Positions 1 through 6,983 of a DNA stretch of 11,287 nt are shown one piece after another. Every line of letters begins with the position of its first letter. Position 1 is the first letter of the stretch. The notes under the pieces were generated by a model, which was not told the origin of the DNA, did no database searches, and saw only the letters and a list, made by a program, of their open reading frames with translations. The translations under genes and the position numbers were made by a program. The stretch lies in the NCBI RefSeq assembly GCF_036637135.1, contig NZ_JAVWNC010000060.1, positions 1 to 11,287 of the forward strand, read 5' to 3'. The stretch comes from Anaerorhabdus sp036637135 (GTDB taxonomy: Bacteria; Bacillota_I; Bacilli_A; Erysipelotrichales; Erysipelotrichaceae).

Positions 1-84
1 CTCATTACATCATTAGAAAAAGCAAAATATGCTTTAAAAGGGGAGACAGGAACTAAAATAATAAAAAATAAGGAGAAAGTATGA
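1..84 (+). CDS. C-terminal end of a carbamate kinase-like protein (partial)
   Basis: Frame 1 is open from the first base and stops at TGA 82-84, giving 27 residues of a protein that begins outside the window. The tail has the pattern SLEKA-x6-KGETGTKI. This resembles the C-terminus of carbamate kinases (ArcC family), where a helix like SLxxA is followed by GxxGTxI. The stop overlaps the next start as ATGA (81-84), so the two genes are translationally coupled. Carbamate kinase makes ATP from carbamoyl phosphate and ADP in the cytoplasm. Its presence would fit the AllH-like gene downstream, since AllFGH-type transcarbamylases produce carbamoyl phosphate. The coding call is fairly secure from frame and coupling. 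The family call rests on about 20 residues and is tentative. Confidence 0.6.
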   Translation, partial: LITSLEKAKYALKGETGTKIIKNKEKV

Positions 85-1307
85 AAAAAATCAAATTATC
101 AACATGGATGATAGTTGCTTCATTTGCTGGAATCGCTGCTGGTTTAGTATTTGGACCAAGCATGGCGAATGTAAAGTTTCTTGGAGAAATTTTCTTGAGA
201 CTAATGCAAATGTCTGTTATTTTCTTAGTAATGGGAGCTATCACTGAAGCTATTGGGGGTCTTGATATTAAAGATATTGGGAAACTTGGAGGTCAAACAA
301 TTGGATTATTCATTGTATCAACATTATTTGCATCATTTGTTGGTGTTGCGTTAGCTCTATTAATACAACCTGGTGTTGGAATCACAGGTGTAACGGGAGC
401 GGCTTTTGAAGGAACTTTACCTACAGGAAATCCATTGGATCTATTGATCGGATTTTTTCCAAAAAATGTAGTAGAAGCAATGGCAACAGGACAAATTCTG
501 CAAGTCATCGTATTTTCGGTTTTCTTTGGACTATCTTTATCTTTCTTAAGTAATACTGATAGTGGTAAAGCGATATATAATTGGGTTAAGAATATTAATA
601 CAGTTATTTTACAAATTGTTAAACTTGTAATGTATTATGCTCCAATAGGTATATTTGCTTTGGTGGGATCAATTACTGGTACTGCTGGAACTTCTGTAAT
701 TATGGCTTTAGGAAAATTCTTAATTACATTAACAGTAGGATGTTTGGCGTTACTTGTATTGTTATTAATTATCGTTGGGGCATATGCAAAAATGAATCCA
801 ATTCGTATCTTTGCAAAACTTAAAAATACAATTATTGTAAGTATAACTACAACATCTTCAGCAGTGTCACTTCCAGTACAAATGGAGGATTCAGAACTTC
901 GTTTAGGGATTAGTAAACGTGTATCGCGTTTAGTTAATCCGCTTGGAATGAATTTATGTAGTCATGGCTTAGCTATTACTGTTGCTATCGGTTGTATTTT
1001 CGTTGCTGAATTTTATGGAACTCCGTTATCATTTAATAATATAATGATGATAGGTGTTTATTCAACAATTGCAACATTTGCTAATTTAGCTGTTCCTGGT
1101 GGTGCATTAGTCACAATGGCAATCGGATTCTCGATGGCAGGACTTCCTCTTGAAGGGGTTGCTATAATTGCCGGTGTTGACTGGTTTGCTGGAATAATTA
1201 GAACATTATTAAATGTAGTGGATGATGTTCTTATCGCATTAATTGTTGCTAAAAATGAAAATGAAATTGATTATGAAGTTTTTAACTCAAATAATGTAGT
1301 TGAATAA
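81..1307 (+). CDS. DAACS-family dicarboxylate/amino acid:cation symporter, paralogue 1
   Basis: This is a 408-residue integral membrane transporter, a normal length for the SDF/DAACS family (GltPh, GltP, DctA). The start has AAGGAG at 70-75, five bases upstream. Family landmarks are visible: the HP1-tip serine stretch (TTTSSAVSLP, residues 256-265), the TM7 region NPLG followed by LCSHG, the HP2-like VPGGAL loop, and a TM8 with R374, N378 and D382, which correspond by alignment to R397, N401 and D405 of GltPh. Two changes stand out. The NMDGT cation-binding motif of TM7 reads C293-S294-H295-G296-L297, and the residue matching GltPh D394, which holds the substrate amino group, is G371. This favours a carboxylate without an alpha-amino group and perhaps altered cation coupling. 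A very similar transporter follows directly. The exact substrate cannot be read from the sequence. Confidence 0.9.
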   Translation: MKKIKLSTWMIVASFAGIAAGLVFGPSMANVKFLGEIFLRLMQMSVIFLVMGAITEAIGGLDIKDIGKLGGQTIGLFIVSTLFASFVGVALALLIQPGVGITGVTGAAFEGTLPTGNPLDLLIGFFPKNVVEAMATGQILQVIVFSVFFGLSLSFLSNTDSGKAIYNWVKNINTVILQIVKLVMYYAPIGIFALVGSITGTAGTSVIMALGKFLITLTVGCLALLVLLLIIVGAYAKMNPIRIFAKLKNTIIVSITTTSSAVSLPVQMEDSELRLGISKRVSRLVNPLGMNLCSHGLAITVAIGCIFVAEFYGTPLSFNNIMMIGVYSTIATFANLAVPGGALVTMAIGFSMAGLPLEGVAIIAGVDWFAGIIRTLLNVVDDVLIALIVAKNENEIDYEVFNSNNVVE

Positions 1308-1317
1308 ATTAAGGTTG

Positions 1318-1346
1318 AGGGAACATAAAAGAATGTTCCCTTCTTT
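1318..1346 (+). terminator. Intergenic hairpin between the paralogous transporters (weak terminator or attenuator)
   Basis: A perfect 8-bp stem GGGAACAT (1319-1326) pairs with ATGTTCCC (1333-1340) around a 6-base loop, extendable by an A-T pair (1318/1341). It is followed by TTCTTT rather than a clean T tract. It lies in the 56-bp gap after the first transporter and ahead of the ribosome binding site (AAGGTGAG) of the second. It may partly terminate transcription or stabilise the upstream mRNA. Stem geometry is certain and function is inferred. Confidence 0.45.
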
Positions 1347-1363
1347 CCAATTAAGGTGAGATT

Positions 1364-2581
1364 ATGAAAAAAATTAGCTTATCAAAAAAAATGATTATTG
1401 CTTCAATTTGCGGATTAGCGTTTGGGATCATATTTTCTGATTTTTCGAAAGATATAAAATTTATTGGAGATATATTCTTAAGGTTAATGCAAATGTCTGT
1501 TGTGTTCCTTGTAATGGGAGCTATGATTGAGTCTGTTGGATCTATAGCCCCTAAAGATTTAGGGAAACTTGGAATTAAAGCAATTCTGCTTTTCCTCGTT
1601 ACAACATTATTGAGCGCAACAATAGGTATTTTAGTAGTGAATATTATTAAACCGGGAATCGGTATTAATATTCAAAATACTTTAGAATTTACTAAGCCAG
1701 TAATTGATAATAATATCATTGATATGATTATTAATTTTGTTCCAATCAATATTTTTAAATCGATGTCAGAAGGGAATATGATTCAAGTTATTATTTTTTC
1801 AATATTCTTTGGTTTAGCAATATCAACTTCTGTACACTTTGATGAGGCACAACATGTCTTATCATTCATTAAGAGTGTAAATGCAGTAATTATGAGAATA
1901 ATTGAACTTGTCATGGTTTTTGCTCCTATAGGAATTTTTGCACTAATTGCATCAATGACAGGGAATTATGGAATAACAATTTTGATTCCTCTTGGTAAAT
2001 ATTTAATTGCTATGATTATAGGTGCAATATCTGTTTTTGGAATTGGTTTAATCGTTGTTGGATTATATGCAAAAGTTGCGCCACATAAAATACTACTTAA
2101 ATTAAAAGACACAATTGTTGTTTCTATGACAACAACATCTTCTGCTGTTTCATTGCCGATGCAAATGCATGATTGCGAGAATAAACTAGGGATTAGCAAA
2201 AGAGTTTCTAGACTTGTAAATCCACTTGCTATGTCTTTGAATAGTGATGGGCTAGCATTAAGTATTTCGATAGCTTGTATAATGATTGCTCAATTCTTTG
2301 GTATCGAGTTAACACTTTATCAGCAAATCATAATTGTGTTAATATCTACATTTACAACTATGGGTAATTTACTAGTTCCTGGCGGTGCATTAGTTGCATT
2401 CTCAGTAGCGTTCACAATGGTGGGATTACCTATTGAGGGAATTGCATTACTTGCTGGAGTAGAGTGGTTTGCTGGTATACCAAGAACTTTATTAAATGTT
2501 ATTGATGATGTTTTGATTACAATGTTTATTGCTGTGAATGAAAAAGAATTTGATCGAGAAAAATTTAATGAAAGTAAATGA
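1364..2581 (+). CDS. DAACS-family dicarboxylate/amino acid:cation symporter, paralogue 2
   Basis: This is a 405-residue membrane symporter that aligns nearly without gaps to the preceding one, so the pair looks like a tandem duplication. The start follows AAGGTGAG. The HP1 tip (TTTSSAVSLP), the NPL region of TM7, the VPGGAL loop and the TM8 residues R374, N378 and D382 are all present at the same numbers as in paralogue 1. Unlike paralogue 1, the TM7 cation motif keeps its N and D (N293-S294-D295-G296-L297), close to the family NMDGT. As in paralogue 1, the position matching GltPh D394 is glycine (G371), which argues against an alpha-amino acid substrate, and the GltPh D390 position is E367. 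The end overlaps the start of the next gene. The two copies probably differ in ion coupling, affinity or substrate. Confidence 0.9.
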   Translation: MKKISLSKKMIIASICGLAFGIIFSDFSKDIKFIGDIFLRLMQMSVVFLVMGAMIESVGSIAPKDLGKLGIKAILLFLVTTLLSATIGILVVNIIKPGIGINIQNTLEFTKPVIDNNIIDMIINFVPINIFKSMSEGNMIQVIIFSIFFGLAISTSVHFDEAQHVLSFIKSVNAVIMRIIELVMVFAPIGIFALIASMTGNYGITILIPLGKYLIAMIIGAISVFGIGLIVVGLYAKVAPHKILLKLKDTIVVSMTTTSSAVSLPMQMHDCENKLGISKRVSRLVNPLAMSLNSDGLALSISIACIMIAQFFGIELTLYQQIIIVLISTFTTMGNLLVPGGALVAFSVAFTMVGLPIEGIALLAGVEWFAGIPRTLLNVIDDVLITMFIAVNEKEFDREKFNESK

Positions 2582-3440
2582 ACTATCTTCTCAAATAATT
2601 GAAAAACATTATTTCGATATATTCGAAGATGAAGAAATAATATATGGTAGAGTTCATTCAGTTTTTAATGACTTAATAAATGTGGAATTAGCGAACAAAG
2701 AAATTATTGTAATTGCATCAAATAGAATCTCAGTAAAACCGAAAATGATACAAGTAAATTATTTCTCTTCTTCTTTTTTTAAAGTTGATGATAAGATTGT
2801 TTTTATGAAAAATAATTGTTTTTCGAATAACGTAAAAATTGTTTTTAATCAACCTGAAATAAAAAATTGTGATATTCGTTGTATTTGGGATGTGAATGTA
2901 ATTAGCGAGTCATGGATTTATTCTTTTTACAATTCTTTGATGACATTGAAAAGTGAAGGATTGCTACCGATAATTAGAATGAATAGTACGACAAATAATT
3001 TTTGTAATCATATAATGAAACAACTCGAAGGATTATATTTTAATATTAATCAAGGCGATATTGACAGTTTGTCAAAGATAATAAATAAGTTGATAGGAGT
3101 TGGAATAGGATTAACACCATCATCTGATGATTTTTTAGTAGGGGTACTTCTTGCGTTATACTTAAATTGTCAAAATAGGAATCGAAATGAATTATATGAA
3201 GCGATTGCAAAACGAATACAAGTTATTTGCATTGGAAAAACTACGAAAGTTAGTGAGTATTATATAATCAATGCTTGCAGAGGTTATTTTGATTTAGACA
3301 TATTATGTATTGTTGAAGATTTAAAAAAAGATTCATGGAATTTTGATACTTTTATGAAGGTGAAAAATCATGGGCATAGTTCAGGAATTGATTTCTTGGT
3401 GGGTTTTTATCTATCATTATGCAAAATAAATATTATGTAG
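2568..3440 (+). CDS. DUF2877 / AllH-like protein (putative transcarbamylase subunit)
   Basis: This is about 290 residues, soluble, with no signal peptide or membrane segment. The family signature is a glycine-rich block, GVGIGLTPSSDDFLVG, around residues 177-192, plus a C-terminal HGHSSGIDFLVG starting at residue 268. Both are typical of DUF2877 proteins, the family of E. coli YlbF/AllH, a subunit of the AllFGH oxamate transcarbamylase that makes oxamate and carbamoyl phosphate from oxalurate. The start is uncertain: ATG 2568 has a GAGAAA (2556-2561) upstream and overlaps the transporter by 14 bases, while an in-frame ATG at 2538 has no visible ribosome binding site and would overlap by 44. 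Partner subunits (FdrA/AllF, AllG) are not in the window and may lie upstream of the kinase-like gene. The family call is solid, but the reaction here is inferred. Confidence 0.82.
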   Translation: MKVNELSSQIIEKHYFDIFEDEEIIYGRVHSVFNDLINVELANKEIIVIASNRISVKPKMIQVNYFSSSFFKVDDKIVFMKNNCFSNNVKIVFNQPEIKNCDIRCIWDVNVISESWIYSFYNSLMTLKSEGLLPIIRMNSTTNNFCNHIMKQLEGLYFNINQGDIDSLSKIINKLIGVGIGLTPSSDDFLVGVLLALYLNCQNRNRNELYEAIAKRIQVICIGKTTKVSEYYIINACRGYFDLDILCIVEDLKKDSWNFDTFMKVKNHGHSSGIDFLVGFYLSLCKINIM

Positions 3441-3450
3441 ATTATTGTTG

Positions 3451-3480
3451 AAAAGAGCGAATTTTGAAGTCGCTCTTTTT
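3451..3480 (+). terminator. Strong rho-independent terminator, probably bidirectional
   Basis: A 10-bp perfect stem AAAAGAGCGA (3451-3460) pairs with TCGCTCTTTT (3470-3479) around a 9-base loop and runs into T residues. It sits 10 bases after the AllH-like stop and between two convergent genes. Because the 5' arm begins AAAA, the opposite strand also carries a short T run, so it can plausibly end the minus-strand regulator transcript too. Confidence 0.85.
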
Positions 3481-3519
3481 ATATATAAATTAGGAATAGA
3501 GATTCTCGCTAAATATGTG

Positions 3520-4266
3520 TTATGTCTTTTTCTTTACGCTAGGAAACTCTCTTTTCTTGATGATGTTTAGTTGATATAAATCAGTATTTAAATATAATTC
3601 TGTATAATCAAAAACTCTACCATCTTTTAAATACGTAGGATTGTTGATCCTTAATATGGGATGTTTGGTCGATACATTTAATTCGGATGCTATATATTCA
3701 GGTGGAAAGATAGGTGCAATGGTTTGATAAGCATAATCGATATCAAATCCATTCTTCTCTGCGTAACTGTACTTACTCCCTAATAAGATTTTCATGGACA
3801 TCTCTGGATGTAAATCTACCGACATAAAAGTTCTTTCAAAAAGTACAGGTTTATCATCTGCGTAACGAGTACGTTCGATCAAGTATATTTTGTCCGTTTC
3901 ATTGATTCCAAGTATTTTCGACATTGTTACTCCAGCCTCAGTAATATTAAAGGTATGCACAACACTTCGAGGTTCTTTACCTTGTTCCAAGATATCTTCA
4001 GAGAAACTCTTAAGAAGTGGTGTTCTTTGGATTGACTGTTCAGGTTTTACAAATGTTCCACTTCCTTGATTTTTATAAATGAATCCTCTAAATACCAAAT
4101 TACTCAAAGCCTGACGTACTGTAACGCGTGAACAATTATACTTCTCGGCAATTTCTGCTTCGGTTGGAAGTGCTGCATTGGGTAAATAAATTCCGTTATT
4201 AATTTTATCAATGATATCATTTTCGATAATTTGATATTTGGGGATTTTTTCATCATTTGTTTTCAT
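3520..4266 (-). CDS. GntR-family (HutC/UTRA type) transcriptional regulator of the PTS operon
   Basis: This is a 248-residue cytoplasmic DNA-binding protein. Residues about 8-75 form the winged helix-turn-helix of GntR proteins, recognisable by LPTEAEIAEKYNCSRVTVRQ and the wing with GSGTFV. Residues about 95-240 match the UTRA effector domain common in regulators of amino-sugar and other PTS operons (NagR/YvoA, TreR, MngR type), whose ligands are usually phosphorylated sugars. GGAGG (4271-4275 on the complementary strand) supports the ATG at 4264-4266. The gene is divergent from the PTS operon and shares a palindromic operator with it. It therefore most likely represses both itself and the operon until a sugar-phosphate intermediate releases it. 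The ligand is not determinable from the sequence. Confidence 0.93.
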   Translation of the reverse strand: MKTNDEKIPKYQIIENDIIDKINNGIYLPNAALPTEAEIAEKYNCSRVTVRQALSNLVFRGFIYKNQGSGTFVKPEQSIQRTPLLKSFSEDILEQGKEPRSVVHTFNITEAGVTMSKILGINETDKIYLIERTRYADDKPVLFERTFMSVDLHPEMSMKILLGSKYSYAEKNGFDIDYAYQTIAPIFPPEYIASELNVSTKHPILRINNPTYLKDGRVFDYTELYLNTDLYQLNIIKKREFPSVKKKT

Positions 4267-4322
4267 ATTGCCTCCGTTTACTATACAAATAGATTAGAAA
4301 TAATACAACTTTTATATAACAT

Positions 4323-4351
4323 ATAATACAACTTTAAATTTGTATTGACAA
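4323..4351 (-). promoter_or_regulatory. Predicted promoter of the gntR-type gene
   Basis: Read on the minus strand, TTGTCA (complement of 4346-4351) and TATTAT (complement of 4323-4328) are separated by 17 bases, each matching five of six sigma-70/SigA consensus positions. The predicted start near 4316 leaves a leader of about 50 nt before the ATG. The -35 box overlaps that of the plus-strand promoter, and the palindrome 4325-4346 fills the spacer. Confidence 0.55.
4325..4346. promoter_or_regulatory. Putative GntR operator: 22-bp near-perfect palindrome
   Basis: Half sites AATACAA (4325-4331) and TTGTATT (4340-4346) are exact inverted repeats around a CTTTAAAT centre. Ten of the eleven base pairs are symmetric, with one C/T mismatch. 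It overlaps the -35 box of the PTS promoter and the -10/-35 spacer of the divergent promoter. Copies of ATACAA also occur at 4283-4288 and 4303-4308. The second belongs to a 12-base direct repeat (4301-4312 and 4324-4335, TAATACAACTTT). Placement and symmetry fit a dimeric GntR-family repressor. Confidence 0.7.
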
Positions 4352-4373
4352 CTAGTTTTTGGGTGAATATGCT
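4345..4373 (+). promoter_or_regulatory. Predicted promoter of the PTS-nanE-DUF3604-sulfatase operon
   Basis: A consensus -35 box TTGACA (4345-4350) lies 17 bases before TATGCT (4368-4373), a four-of-six match to the -10 box. Transcription would start near 4380, giving a leader of about 16 nt. The operator palindrome ends at 4346, so bound repressor would block the -35 region. Confidence 0.65.
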
Positions 4374-4382
4374 AATAGTAAA

Positions 4383-4389
4383 GAGAGGG
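4383..4389 (+). promoter_or_regulatory. Ribosome binding site that fixes the EIIA start at 4396
   Basis: GAGAGGG ends six bases before ATG 4396. An in-frame TTG at 4345 would give 17 more residues, but it is part of the TTGACA promoter box and would precede the predicted transcript start, so it is not used. Confidence 0.75.
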
Positions 4390-4395
4390 ATAAAT

Positions 4396-4797
4396 ATGAT
4401 AGGAATAGCAATTTGTACACACTCAGATTTTGCAAAGGGATTAAAAAATGCGATTGAAATGATTGCGGGAGAACAACAAGATTTCTTAGACTTTTGCTTC
4501 TTTGGCGATGAACAATTAATGGAATATGGGGAAAGAATCAAAGAAGGAACAAATCAATTTGAATCATGTATTTATGTTACAGATTTAGTAAATGCGACAC
4601 CATTCAATGCTTCGTTGATTGCAATAGCAGGTACAGAGAATGTTGTATTAACGGGAGCATCATTACCATTAGTCTTAGAATTAGTCATTCGAAGACAAGG
4701 ATATGAAAATAAAGCAGAAGATTTAGCAAGGGAAATTGTTGAATCAAGTAAAGAATATGTTGAACTAAAATGTTCAAAAGATATATTTGGAGAATAA
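4396..4797 (+). CDS. PTS EIIA component, mannose/fructose/sorbose family
   Basis: This is a 133-residue cytoplasmic phosphocarrier of the mannose-type PTS, close to the usual EIIA-Man domain length. The N-terminus MIGIAICTHSDFAKGL is the family's first strand and phosphorylation loop. H9 corresponds to the phosphorylated His10 of E. coli EIIA-Man. It accepts phosphate from HPr and passes it to the EIIB encoded next, 17 bases downstream. A separate single-domain EIIA, rather than an EIIAB fusion, is common in the N-acetylgalactosamine/AgaF and sorbose-like branches. The TDLVNATPFN stretch matches the family's usual D-x-GG-x-PFN region with the glycines replaced. Substrate class is not set by this subunit. 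Confidence 0.92.
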   Translation: MIGIAICTHSDFAKGLKNAIEMIAGEQQDFLDFCFFGDEQLMEYGERIKEGTNQFESCIYVTDLVNATPFNASLIAIAGTENVVLTGASLPLVLELVIRRQGYENKAEDLAREIVESSKEYVELKCSKDIFGE

Positions 4798-4814
4798 ATC
4801 AAGGAGGATAAAAA

Positions 4815-5297
4815 ATGATTTGTTTAGTAAGAAGTGACGAAAGACTTATTCATGGTCAATGTATGCAATTTATTGTTTCAGATTTTTCAATCAAGACTAT
4901 TTTAGTGGTTGATGATTCAACTGCAACCAACCCAATCTTAAAATCAATATTTCAAACAGCTGTACCACAAGCAATTACGGCAAATGTATACACGTTACAA
5001 GAAGCAATTCCGTTTATAAAGGATGCAGTAACTAATTCAGAAAATACTTTATTACTAATGAAGAATCCAAGGACATTAGTTCCAATTCTAGAACAAGTTG
5101 AGGGAGTTAAACAAGAATTAAACATTGGTCCTCAAATGGCAAGAAATGGCGTTAAATGTGCAGATTTTGCTACATTACATCCAGAAGACATTGAAGCATG
5201 TAAAAAACTTACTGACATGGGAGTGAGAGTTTACTTCAATTCAATTGGTGCAAGTGGCAGTGTTACCGAATGGAGTTCGGTAGCTAAAAAGATCTAA
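4815..5297 (+). CDS. PTS EIIB component, mannose/fructose/sorbose family
   Basis: This is a 160-residue cytoplasmic EIIB with a perfect AAGGAGG (4801-4807) ahead of the start. The N-terminal signature VRSDERLIHGQ includes the phosphorylated histidine at residue 13, matching the RxDxRLxHGQ motif of the family. The 160-residue size is typical of a stand-alone EIIB. It takes phosphate from EIIA-His and delivers it to the sugar as EIIC/EIID move it inward. The gene lies between eiiA and eiiC in the operon. By architecture it is closest to the Aga (amino sugar) or sorbose types, but I cannot separate these by eye. Confidence 0.93.
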   Translation: MICLVRSDERLIHGQCMQFIVSDFSIKTILVVDDSTATNPILKSIFQTAVPQAITANVYTLQEAIPFIKDAVTNSENTLLLMKNPRTLVPILEQVEGVKQELNIGPQMARNGVKCADFATLHPEDIEACKKLTDMGVRVYFNSIGASGSVTEWSSVAKKI

Positions 5298-5331
5298 ACA
5301 TTTTAATAAATAACAATATAAGGAGGAAATT

Positions 5332-6099
5332 ATGTCATTTATTCAAGCGTTACTTATTGGACTATTTGGATATTGCGGTGCTAAATGGTCAGTTCCACTA
5401 TGGGGTGACATGGGTGGATGGTGGACAGTTGGTCGTCCACTAGTTGCAGGTATGATTATCGGTATTATTTTAGGAGACGTAAAAACAGGTATTATTCTAG
5501 GATGTGCAATTAACTCGTTGTATCTAGGTAGTATCACAGTTGGAGGGGTAGCAGCGAATGATATTAACTTTGCTGCATATATTGGTATTCCTTTGGCAAT
5601 GACATCGGGAGCAACAGTTGAAGAAGCACTTACATTAGCAGCACTTTTAGGAGCTCTTGGAGTATTCGTATGGAATTTTGTAAAAATTATTAATGTGTAT
5701 TGGGTTCACTTAATGGATCGTATGATCGATGAAGGTAAACTTGATAATGCGGCACGTGTTCCTATTTTGGGGAATATCTTCTTATTCATATTTAGATTCT
5801 TCCCAATTTTCTTAGCATGTTTGTTAGGGCCAGAAGCTATGACACAACTCATGAATTCTATTCCACCTGAAGCTTCAGCAATTATTGGAATCTTTGGAGG
5901 AATGCTTCCATTATTAGGATTCGCTATCATCTTAAAAACTTGCGTAAAGAAATATTACGAATTGGTTTACTTTGTATTTGGGTTCATTTTATTCACAAGT
6001 TTCAATGTAAGTATTATTGCAATCTTAGTTGTTGCATTAGTGTTTGCGTTAATTGATTTTAGAACTTCGGGTTCAACTACTGGAGGTAATGCAGCATGA
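5332..6099 (+). CDS. PTS EIIC component, mannose/fructose/sorbose family
   Basis: This is a 255-residue polytopic membrane subunit forming the translocation pathway together with EIID. AAGGAGG (5320-5326) precedes the start. Several hydrophobic segments are seen, and the N-terminal region contains the family-like stretch RPLVAGMIIGIILGDVKTG followed by a small-residue-rich segment, as in ManY/AgaC proteins. The stop overlaps the EIID start as ATGA (6096-6099), which fits equimolar production of the two membrane partners. Length and layout are normal. Confidence 0.93.
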   Translation: MSFIQALLIGLFGYCGAKWSVPLWGDMGGWWTVGRPLVAGMIIGIILGDVKTGIILGCAINSLYLGSITVGGVAANDINFAAYIGIPLAMTSGATVEEALTLAALLGALGVFVWNFVKIINVYWVHLMDRMIDEGKLDNAARVPILGNIFLFIFRFFPIFLACLLGPEAMTQLMNSIPPEASAIIGIFGGMLPLLGFAIILKTCVKKYYELVYFVFGFILFTSFNVSIIAILVVALVFALIDFRTSGSTTGGNAA

Positions 6100-6929
6100 C
6101 AACAACAAATGTAAGATTACTAGATAAAAAAGATGTAAGAAAAGTTTGGTTTAACTGGATGTGGTTGAATTTATCAACACAAAATATGGAACGTATGCAA
6201 GCACCAGCATTGGTACGTGCGTTCTGGACAGCAAAAGACAAACTTTATCCAAATGATCCAGAGCAACAAAAAGATTTAATGACACGCCATATGGAATTCT
6301 TTAACACTGAACCAATTTGGGGAGGGTTAACTGTAGGAATTGCATTAGCTATTGAAGAAGAAAAAGCAATTCATCCGGATGATGTACCAGATGAATTATC
6401 AACAAGTATTAAAAATGCCTTGATGGGACCATGTGCAGGGTTGTTTGACTCTCTATTCCAATCAACATTAATTCCAATCATATTGGCTATTGGTATTGGT
6501 ATTTCAGCAGAAACAGGTTCTATCGTTGGGCCATTATTATACATTGCATTATTCTGGGCAATTGTACCAACGGTAAGTTGGTTCCTATTCTATAACAGTT
6601 ATAAATTGGGGTTAAATGGAGTTCAACAAATTCTAACAACAGGTATCAAAGATAGAGTTATTAGTGCTGCAAATATTGTTGGATTAACTGTAATCGGTGC
6701 AGTAACAGCATCTACTTGTAAAATTAACACAGGACTGAACTTCACATATGGTGAATTATCAATCAATGTAAATGATATTTTAACAAGCATTCAACCTAAG
6801 ATGTTAGTTCTTATCATGGCTTTTGTAACTTATTGGCTTTTAGCGAAAAAACGTGTGAGTGTTAATAAGATTATGTTAATCATGTTAATTATCTCTATCG
6901 TTGGTTACTTCACAACAATCTTAGCTTAG
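6096..6929 (+). CDS. PTS EIID component, mannose/fructose/sorbose family
   Basis: This is a 277-residue membrane subunit found only in mannose-family PTS. The soluble N-terminal half has the signature FFNTEP (residues 68-73), then WGG and a GIALAIEEE stretch, as in ManZ/AgaD proteins. The C-terminal part contains hydrophobic segments and ends with a membrane helix. Together with EIIC it binds and transports the sugar while EIIB phosphorylates it, normally at the C6 hydroxyl. A hairpin follows the stop, separating the transporter genes from the enzymes. Confidence 0.93.
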   Translation: MTTTNVRLLDKKDVRKVWFNWMWLNLSTQNMERMQAPALVRAFWTAKDKLYPNDPEQQKDLMTRHMEFFNTEPIWGGLTVGIALAIEEEKAIHPDDVPDELSTSIKNALMGPCAGLFDSLFQSTLIPIILAIGIGISAETGSIVGPLLYIALFWAIVPTVSWFLFYNSYKLGLNGVQQILTTGIKDRVISAANIVGLTVIGAVTASTCKINTGLNFTYGELSINVNDILTSIQPKMLVLIMAFVTYWLLAKKRVSVNKIMLIMLIISIVGYFTTILA

Positions 6930-6937
6930 AAACGAGT

Positions 6938-6972
6938 AGGGGTTAATTGTTTGCAATTAAGCCCCTTCTTTT
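6938..6972 (+). terminator. Hairpin with T-rich tail after the PTS genes (attenuator or partial terminator)
   Basis: AGGGG plus TTAATTG (6938-6949) pairs with CAATTAA plus CCCCT (6954-6966) with a single bulged G (6961). The tail TTCTTTT follows. The next gene's ribosome binding site GAGGG (6973-6977) starts right at the end of this tail and no clear promoter is visible, so partial read-through lowering downstream expression is the likely role. Confidence 0.65.
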
Positions 6973-6983
6973 GAGGGAAATAT

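Noticed and set aside
2538..2567. Earlier ATG (2538) for the AllH-like gene
   Set aside because: No ribosome binding site precedes it and it would overlap the transporter gene by 44 bases. ATG 2568 is better placed, but 2538 cannot be excluded.
4280..4308. Alternative minus-strand promoter TTGTAT (4303-4308) with TATAGT (4280-4285), 17-bp spacer
   Set aside because: Transcription would start within the GGAGG ribosome binding site of the regulator gene, so the TTGTCA/TATTAT pair upstream is preferred.
4345..4395. N-terminal extension of EIIA from a TTG at 4345
   Set aside because: The TTG is the first half of the TTGACA promoter box, the added residues do not fit the family, and ATG 4396 has a good GAGAGGG site and the canonical EIIA N-terminus.
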